Assembly: GCA_045577455.1 (NCBI GenBank)
Contig: JAZNIJ010000108.1
Span: forward strand, 1 to 10,144
Origin: SIG653 sp045577455
Lineage (GTDB): Bacteria; Bacillota; Clostridia; Oscillospirales; CAG-382
DNA: 10,144 bases
Reading direction: 5' to 3'
This document shows positions 5,459-10,144 of the stretch, one piece after another. The notes below the pieces were generated by a model. It saw nothing but the letters and a program-made list of their open reading frames with translations. It was not told the origin of the DNA and ran no database searches. Both the position numbers and the translations under genes were made by a program. How positions within the stretch are numbered: position 1 is the stretch's first letter; every line of letters starts with the position of its first letter.

Positions 5459-7798
5459 TTCGCCCATTTTAGTTGTCATCAACTTATAGAGCTGTGTGTT
5501 TTTAGGGAATTTACGCTCAAAGGGTACAAGGTCAGAGCCAACCTTAACAAGACCGTGACCTGCATCAACATTTGTGATGTGCTTCATCTGATCATCGCTA
5601 ATCTGTAAAAGATTAGCAAGGTCATCTCTGTCCGTACTGCCTTGATTGAGCATAATAATAAACTCAGAGTTAGCGAGCATTGTTCTTGCAGTATGGCTCT
5701 GCATCATATCATCCACATTCTGTGTGATACCTGTACAGAAAGCACCGTACTTTCTTACTCGCTTCCAAAGAGTAAAAAGGAAATCAGCCGTGTACTGATG
5801 ACGGAACAGAAGATAGATTTCATCTATGAAGATGTATGTTTCTCTGCCCTCTGCTCTGTTTTTGGTAATACGGTTGAGAATACTGTCAAGAACAACCAAC
5901 ATACCGATAGGCATAAGATGTGTGCCGAGGTCATGTATGTCATAGCACAGAAGTCTGTTTTCACTGTTGACATTGGTCTGCTTTGCAAAGGTGTTATGCG
6001 AGCCTGTTGTGAAAAGCTCCATATTAAGTGCAAGCTCCTGAGCTTCATCTTCGGGCTGTTCTTTAAGGTTTGCAACCAAGTCAAGAAGTGTGGGCGGTTT
6101 GCCCTTGTACTTTTTCTTGATATAGTTACGATAAACATTTGTAAGGCAACGGTCAATAATTGACTTCTGCTTACCGTCAATCTTGTCCGTACCTATAATC
6201 TGTTCAAACAGCGACATAATAAACTCTGATTTAAGAGCTATGGGATTGTCACCGTCTGCATAGTCTTGGTTAATATCAAGACAGTTAATGTGATTTTTAC
6301 TTGTCGCAGAAAGCTGAACAACCTGACCGCCTAATGCTTCAACTAATGCTTTATATTCTCTTTCCGGGTCAATGATGATAATGTCAGCATCGGTAGTAAG
6401 GTGAAGTGTGGATACTTCTTCCTTACCCGTAAAGGACTTACCACTACCCGAAACACCGAGAATAATGCAGTTACCGTTAAGAAGCTCCTTACGGTTGACA
6501 ACGATAAGGTTTTTGGAAATCACATTGACGCCCTGACATACGCCGCCCTTATGCTGAATTTCCTGCACCTTAAAAGGCATAAAAACAGCAAGGCTTTCCG
6601 TTGTGAGAGTACGCCTTGCGAGGATCTTATTCGTGCCTATGGGAAGCGTTGCGTTAAAGCCTTCCAACTGCTGAAATCTTAATGTGCCAATCTGACAGGT
6701 ATTACCGCCTGCGGCTACAATGGTTTCAGTATCGGTGTTAAGCTGTTCAAGAGTGTCTGCCGTGTGCATAATGGTCATTACAACCTTAAACATCTTTTGG
6801 TCACGTGTCATAATGTCATCCAAGAACTCACGGATTTCCTTTCTCTGCTGCTCCATATCATAAGGAATGATTGCAGAAAAGTTGTTGTTGGCATTTTGCT
6901 TTCTCTGATAGTTTGCGATATTTGTTTCAATACCGAGTGCCTGCTTTTCTACAAACTTCTGTGCCTCCTGCGTTGACACGGGTACAATGTCAAAGTTAAA
7001 AATCATATTCTTACAGGAATCTGTAATTACACGGATGATTTCATCCTTGACATAAGAGGCATAACCTCTGACAAAAAGCACACGGGCAAATTTATCATCG
7101 ACTTTGAAATAATCCCCCTTAAACTCGAAGCTGTCGGGAGATATATAGTCCTTGAAGCTTTCACCCTTTCGCATTGTGTCACGAAGGTCAAACTGATAAT
7201 CTGTATCGTCATCAGGTCGGCAGAAATCGTGAATGATACGAAGTCTTTCTGTCAATTCAAGCTCTCTGCACTTTGAGCCTATTCGTGAAAATTGTGCGAT
7301 TAAATCAGTACCGGCACGGTTAAAGTGTGCTCTTGCTTCTTCAACCGTTTTCTTCTGAATTGTCAGAGTAATATATTTATCCTGAACAATGGCACTTGTA
7401 CTGTTAGCAAGACCAGTGAGCATTTCATTGATTTCACGGCGGAACACATCCTTACCGTCATTCTGTTTTTCAGTAAGCAGAAGATTATTAAGCTCTTCAC
7501 TCTTTATTCTTCTGTTGATGATTGTAAGCTGACTTGAAACGCCGTTTTCAAGAGAATTAAGAATATCACTGTACTTAAAAAAGTCTGTTTCCTTATCCTC
7601 TTTACTTGCTACGGCATAGTTAATATCGGTAAACTTAAAGACTTTTGAATATCTGTCTTTACCGACAAGGAAAATGCCGTCGGGATAAACTGCTCTTAAG
7701 TCTATTGCATCCTGCACAGACTTTGGAACAGCCATACCGTCACCGAAGTTATCGCTTATTCCTACGAGGCTTTTCAGCTTTCCGAGTAAGTCGAACAT
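5456..7798 (-). CDS. VirB4-like conjugation ATPase (CD1110 family)
   Basis: This 780-aa ATPase powers assembly and DNA transfer at the cytoplasmic face of the type IV secretion channel. It has the length and layout of VirB4/TraE-type proteins: an N-terminal domain (about 1-300, with PKSVQDAIDLRAVYPDG near the start as in CD1110 relatives), then a RecA-like domain with Walker A GVSGSGKS (K454) and Walker B YIFIDEI (D659, E660). A GITQNVDDM segment follows in the expected place. I chose the ATG at 7798 because AAAGGAG lies 8 nt upstream. A GTG at 7807 is in frame but would bury that site. The gene overlaps the end of PrgI by 50 nt, so the two are probably translated together. It is the most conserved gene of the window and appears intact. 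Confidence 0.96.
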   Translation of the reverse strand: MFDLLGKLKSLVGISDNFGDGMAVPKSVQDAIDLRAVYPDGIFLVGKDRYSKVFKFTDINYAVASKEDKETDFFKYSDILNSLENGVSSQLTIINRRIKSEELNNLLLTEKQNDGKDVFRREINEMLTGLANSTSAIVQDKYITLTIQKKTVEEARAHFNRAGTDLIAQFSRIGSKCRELELTERLRIIHDFCRPDDDTDYQFDLRDTMRKGESFKDYISPDSFEFKGDYFKVDDKFARVLFVRGYASYVKDEIIRVITDSCKNMIFNFDIVPVSTQEAQKFVEKQALGIETNIANYQRKQNANNNFSAIIPYDMEQQRKEIREFLDDIMTRDQKMFKVVMTIMHTADTLEQLNTDTETIVAAGGNTCQIGTLRFQQLEGFNATLPIGTNKILARRTLTTESLAVFMPFKVQEIQHKGGVCQGVNVISKNLIVVNRKELLNGNCIILGVSGSGKSFTGKEEVSTLHLTTDADIIIIDPEREYKALVEALGGQVVQLSATSKNHINCLDINQDYADGDNPIALKSEFIMSLFEQIIGTDKIDGKQKSIIDRCLTNVYRNYIKKKYKGKPPTLLDLVANLKEQPEDEAQELALNMELFTTGSHNTFAKQTNVNSENRLLCYDIHDLGTHLMPIGMLVVLDSILNRITKNRAEGRETYIFIDEIYLLFRHQYTADFLFTLWKRVRKYGAFCTGITQNVDDMMQSHTARTMLANSEFIIMLNQGSTDRDDLANLLQISDDQMKHITNVDAGHGLVKVGSDLVPFERKFPKNTQLYKLMTTKMGE

Positions 7799-8126
7799 CC
7801 TTATCACTCCTTTCTATTTCGTCATAAAGGTTTATTGATTTGAATTTAAGTTCATTCGGCATAAGGATTTCAGAGCGAAGGTAGGCAAAGAAAGCCTTTT
7901 CTGCTGTCATACCGTGCCAACTGAAAAAGCCTATTGCCGCAAAGGGTGCTGCACCCAAGATACACACCCAGCTCAAGGTTTCAATACCGAATAAAGGTTT
8001 GAGTAAAAAGTACAAGCCTACGGCAACACCGCAGGCAAAAATGGAAAAGATAAATTGACGAAGTGACAGACCGAAGTAGACACTTTCGGTATAGTCACCG
8101 ATTTCACGGTTTATCTTTACTTCCAA
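7749..8126 (-). CDS. PrgI-family membrane protein of the type IV secretion channel
   Basis: This 125-aa protein is the VirB3-like partner of VirB4 in Gram-positive conjugation systems. After a short head (MEVKINREIGDYTESVYFGL, a typical PrgI opening) come two membrane helices at about 22-42 and 50-69, then a cytoplasmic tail with many charged residues ending RRNKR. It starts behind AAGGAGATGA. It overlaps VirB4 downstream by 50 nt. In related elements it directly follows the TrbL-like gene; here about 600 bp with two opposite-strand genes lies between them, so it may have its own promoter or depend on read-through. Confidence 0.93.
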   Translation of the reverse strand: MEVKINREIGDYTESVYFGLSLRQFIFSIFACGVAVGLYFLLKPLFGIETLSWVCILGAAPFAAIGFFSWHGMTAEKAFFAYLRSEILMPNELKFKSINLYDEIERSDKDVRLTRKAEKPRRNKR

Positions 8127-8150
8127 AAAATCATCTCCTTAATTTTTAGG

Positions 8151-8159
8151 TGCTATAAT
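8151..8159 (+). promoter_or_regulatory. Extended -10 promoter candidate for the HTH regulator
   Basis: TGCTATAAT is a perfect extended -10 element (TG-N-TATAAT). No good -35 hexamer lies 17 nt upstream, which extended -10 promoters can tolerate. Transcription would start near 8166, about 65 nt before the HTH gene. The site lies immediately upstream of the divergent PrgI ribosome site, so a regulator bound here could affect both directions. Confidence 0.5.
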
Positions 8160-8229
8160 TAGACGGATATTTCTCACAAAATATATTAGAATACAATTTG
8201 GTTAATCTTTTATAGCAGGTGATTATATA

Positions 8230-8433
8230 ATGCTCAAGAACAATTTAAAAACTATACGAATGGGAGAATTTTATCTTACCAAAAGAGAGTTTTCAAAAAA
8301 ACTAGATATTGCTGAACAACAATATTTGCGGTATGAAAGCGGACAATCTAATCCTTCTTTAGAAATCGCTATTAAAATATCTACAAAACTTCAAAGACAT
8401 ATTGAAGATATATGGTATATTGATAAAATTTAA
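8230..8433 (+). CDS. Small XRE/Cro-C1-type HTH regulator
   Basis: The 67-aa protein is a single HTH_3 domain. It has the family's landmarks: N-x-LKTIR at the start, TKREFSKKLDIAEQQYLRYE forming the helix-turn-helix (about 17-37), the GQSNPSLEIAIKIS helix and the terminal IEDIWYID. There is no second domain. A modest ribosome site, AGGTGAT (8218-8224), precedes the ATG. It is encoded on the strand opposite to the conjugation genes, between PrgI and the TrbL-like gene, and 90 nt upstream of a small hydrophobic protein on the same strand. It probably controls its own promoter and perhaps the adjacent PrgI/VirB4 segment. An antitoxin-like role with the downstream gene is possible but unproven. 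Confidence 0.87.
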   Translation: MLKNNLKTIRMGEFYLTKREFSKKLDIAEQQYLRYESGQSNPSLEIAIKISTKLQRHIEDIWYIDKI

Positions 8434-8523
8434 TTGGTTAGTTAATTTTTTTGTTTAATTAGTGTAATAATTTGATTAATGTGCATATTATGTATTGTAA
8501 GATAAATTACAGGAGGTAATAAT

Positions 8524-8715
8524 ATGCGAAAACAATTATTAAACACAATTAATGAAATTGAAAACAAAATAACTAAAAATAAAATTCCTCCCAAATTCAA
8601 GCGATTGGCTAGTTTCTTAATTGGAGTCATTAAAATTATCGATTTGTTTATTGCTATAACATATAGATTGATAATACTTTTATTTCTCGTGTCAGTTGTT
8701 CTAATTCTTTTGTAA
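8524..8715 (+). CDS. Small hydrophobic membrane protein of unknown function
   Basis: The 63-aa product has a charged, Lys/Asn/Glu-rich head (1-28) and a strongly hydrophobic part (29-63) interrupted by D40 and R48, enough for one long or two short membrane helices. A strong ribosome site, AGGAGGT (8511-8517), 6 nt before the ATG, supports translation and favours this frame over the opposite-strand frame in the same DNA. It follows the HTH gene on the same strand, and its stop is only 10 nt from the stop of the converging TrbL-like gene, with no terminator between. I do not recognise a family. Its size and place among channel genes would fit an entry-exclusion, immunity or small toxin protein; all are speculation. 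Confidence 0.72.
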   Translation: MRKQLLNTINEIENKITKNKIPPKFKRLASFLIGVIKIIDLFIAITYRLIILLFLVSVVLILL

Positions 8716-8725
8716 AATATTCTTG

Positions 8726-9565
8726 TTATAAACCCATCATTTCCTTAACAACACGGTCAGCCATTTTAACTGTGCCAACAAGGACAATCATGTTAAAGAT
8801 AAGCTCACCCACATAACTCCACACCTGATTAACAGCCGCCGCAGCTTCATCAACAACTGGCGGAGAATCTGCAAACAGAGAGAAGATTATACAGCCGAGT
8901 ACAATAATTGCACCTTCCAGACAGACGGCGGTATATGACTTGATAAAGCTCTTACCAACCGATGAGGAAGGCTCACCTGCAAATGATGAAAGCGGAACGG
9001 GTGCAATGGCTGTATACAGATAAATTTTGAAAAATCTGCCGTACACGGTCATTATCATAACGAAGGACAGTACAGTAATAAAAAGACTGCCGATAAGAGT
9101 TACCGCCCACAAGGGTACGCTTTCCCAAAATCCGCAATCCTCAATGGCCGTTACAATACTGTCGGGCAAAACCGTCTGACTTACTGCACTCAATCCCGAT
9201 GCCGCCATTATTTTTGATACAAGGCCCTGCACAATTTCAATTAACGCCACCATCAGCTCAAGACCGTAGTCAATGGATGCTTTGGCAAGTATAAATCGGA
9301 TGAACATTTTGACCGCAATTTCAGGTCTTTTCATTTCCGCAAAGCTGCCGCAGGTTTTCATAACGCCGACAACAAAAAAGAGTACTAAAAGCGAATAACC
9401 TATCGCCTGTAATGCTCCGTGTATATCTGTTATGACATTCCATATTTCACCGCCCTTAAACTGTTCCGGGGACTGTGTTATTAATAGCCATATTTCGCTT
9501 AATTTATCGTTCCAAGTTTCAAGTGCTTTTTGCAAGTTTTGGACAACCCAATTACTTGATTCCAT
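8726..9565 (-). CDS. TrbL/VirB6-like conjugation channel protein (CD1112 family)
   Basis: This 279-aa polytopic membrane protein probably forms part of the inner-membrane channel for DNA transfer. About six hydrophobic segments are visible, near 52-72, 100-120, 152-175, 178-196, 212-232 and 251-269. The fourth contains AIAPVPLSSF and is followed by a loop with GKSFIKSY, both typical of the CD1112 family in Tn1549-like elements. The start is firm, with GGGAGG just upstream. It precedes PrgI and VirB4 on the same strand, as in related elements, but the HTH/small-protein module separates it from PrgI. Confidence 0.93.
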   Translation of the reverse strand: MESSNWVVQNLQKALETWNDKLSEIWLLITQSPEQFKGGEIWNVITDIHGALQAIGYSLLVLFFVVGVMKTCGSFAEMKRPEIAVKMFIRFILAKASIDYGLELMVALIEIVQGLVSKIMAASGLSAVSQTVLPDSIVTAIEDCGFWESVPLWAVTLIGSLFITVLSFVMIMTVYGRFFKIYLYTAIAPVPLSSFAGEPSSSVGKSFIKSYTAVCLEGAIIVLGCIIFSLFADSPPVVDEAAAAVNQVWSYVGELIFNMIVLVGTVKMADRVVKEMMGL

Positions 9566-9588
9566 TGGATTCCTCCCTTCAAAGCAAA

Positions 9589-9619
9589 ATGAGCCAGTTC
9601 CTTATCAGAACCGACTCAT
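9589..9619 (-). terminator. Hairpin between the metallopeptidase and TrbL-like genes (weak terminator or attenuator)
   Basis: On the minus strand, 12 base pairs (9608-9619 with 9589-9600) close a 7-nt loop. Two of the pairs are G-U wobbles that exist only in minus-strand RNA, which argues for a function in the operon transcript. UUUGCUUU follows. It lies about 20 nt upstream of the TrbL-like start, so it could end part of the upstream transcripts or shield the message. Confidence 0.55.
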
Positions 9620-9623
9620 CTTG

Positions 9624-10144
9624 TCAATTTTCTCTTATTCTATCTAATTTACCGTTTTCTTTTTTTAGTTTTAACTGCTCTTTAATAAAATCAATCTCAT
9701 CCAAAAAACAATTAAACACTCCGTTTCCCTCTACTGTATCAAAACTGTCAGGAATATACTCATCAAACATATCAAAAAGTTTTTCTTGTCGTAGTTCAGG
9801 CGAAGGATAATCAATGTATTCAGCCTTTTTACCAAATAGAGCATTATAAAAATCCAAGAGTTTAAAAAATTCAAGCATCATTAAGGGAGCTAAATACAAA
9901 TATTCGTGAAAGACATCTAAATCCTTTGGTGTTTTGTCTTGCTTTTGAGCTTGAATCATATTAATTATCACTGTATATGCATATTTATCTGAATCAAGTT
10001 CTTCTTGATAGGATGATTCAGCCGTATTATTAGAAACATGGTATAATTCATGTGCAACTATAAAAGTCCAACTTACCCAATAAGCATCCATAGACAAATC
10101 TAAAATATTTTTAGGATATTTGCACATTTCGACTAATTTTTTAT
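9624..10144 (-). CDS. HExxH zinc metallopeptidase, possibly Lit-like (U49); 5' end beyond the window
   Basis: The frame is open to the window edge, so the protein is longer than the visible 172 residues; the first in-frame ATG is at 10127 and has no ribosome site. Counted from there, H26-E-L-Y-H30 (IVAHELYH) is a metallopeptidase zinc motif. A following acidic stretch, QEELDSDKYAY (about 41-51), can supply the third ligand. The helical part with YLAPLMMLEFFKLLDFY and the DYPSPELRQEKL segment recall the HPS-x-x-x-R element of Lit-like phage-exclusion peptidases and related proteins. The Lit assignment is tentative; an IrrE/ImmA-type or unrelated HExxH protein is possible. It lies on the operon strand, 58 nt before the TrbL-like gene, where related elements usually have a small Maff2-type gene. 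It appears AT-richer than the conjugation genes and looks like cargo. Confidence 0.72.
   Translation of the reverse strand, partial: KKLVEMCKYPKNILDLSMDAYWVSWTFIVAHELYHVSNNTAESSYQEELDSDKYAYTVIINMIQAQKQDKTPKDLDVFHEYLYLAPLMMLEFFKLLDFYNALFGKKAEYIDYPSPELRQEKLFDMFDEYIPDSFDTVEGNGVFNCFLDEIDFIKEQLKLKKENGKLDRIREN

Larger units (their letters stand above)
1..10144 (-). mobile_element. Internal part of a Tn1549/CTn-like integrative conjugative element
   Basis: Four minus-strand genes in the order TrbL/VirB6-like, PrgI, VirB4, wall hydrolase match the mating-pore block of Tn1549-type conjugative transposons (the CD1112, PrgI, CD1110 and CD1108 families of C. difficile elements). The block is interrupted by two plus-strand cargo modules, and a third accessory gene on the operon strand lies upstream of TrbL. 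Neither element end, integrase nor relaxase is inside the window, so the true limits lie outside. Family assignment rests on recognising the proteins by eye. Confidence 0.8.

Noticed and set aside
5642..6163. Plus-strand frame inside VirB4
   Set aside because: It lies opposite the conserved Walker B region of an intact ATPase, and the product has no recognisable features.
7799..7807. GTG start for VirB4
   Set aside because: It would lie within the ribosome site region; the ATG at 7798 has ideal spacing from AAAGGAG.
8442..8630. Minus-strand frame overlapping the 63-aa hydrophobic protein
   Set aside because: The plus-strand frame has a strong AGGAGGT ribosome site at the right distance; this one has none.

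Overview
The window is an internal piece of an integrative and conjugative element from an AT-rich Gram-positive anaerobe. It most likely comes from the Clostridia (a gut Oscillospirales or Lachnospiraceae type). The evidence is a minus-strand run of type IV secretion genes of the Tn1549/CTn kind known from Clostridioides difficile: a TrbL/VirB6-like channel protein, a PrgI-family protein, a VirB4-like ATPase, and a large membrane-anchored cell-wall hydrolase. Strong AGGAGG-type ribosome sites and low GC fit Firmicutes. No integrase, relaxase, coupling protein, tRNA, rRNA or CRISPR array is visible, so species and element ends cannot be fixed.

Layout, following the conjugation operon from right to left: a partial HExxH metallopeptidase gene (9624-10144, open at the window edge), TrbL/VirB6-like (8726-9565), PrgI (7749-8126), VirB4 (5456-7798) and the M23 hydrolase (252-2162). 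Positions 1-251 are AT-rich with no convincing gene but hold a perfect 19-bp inverted repeat.

Two plus-strand modules sit against this direction at gene borders. The first (about 2180-5458, between the M23 gene and VirB4) is a four-gene unit: an ECF-like sigma factor, a membrane anti-sigma-like protein, a secreted papain/C39-like cysteine peptidase and a lipoprotein. Two of its three gene junctions overlap by 8 nt. The unit starts with a good housekeeping promoter plus an ECF-type promoter (TGAAAT-N16-CGTC), and ends at a strong bidirectional terminator that contains the VirB4 stop codon. The second (about 8146-8725, between PrgI and TrbL) holds a 67-aa XRE-type HTH regulator and a 63-aa hydrophobic protein. 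Both modules look AT-richer than the conjugation genes and appear to be accessory cargo.

The most interesting signal is in the first module. The extracellular part of the anti-sigma-like protein (about residues 138-204) and the region before the catalytic domain of the peptidase (about residues 98-158) align by eye (PI-x2-N-x2-I-x-A-x-I-x-LIK, followed by further matches). A domain shared between sensor and protease suggests a self-contained surface signalling circuit, in which the anti-sigma reads the state of the protease or both bind the same ligand. This is inference from sequence and gene order and has not been tested by any search.
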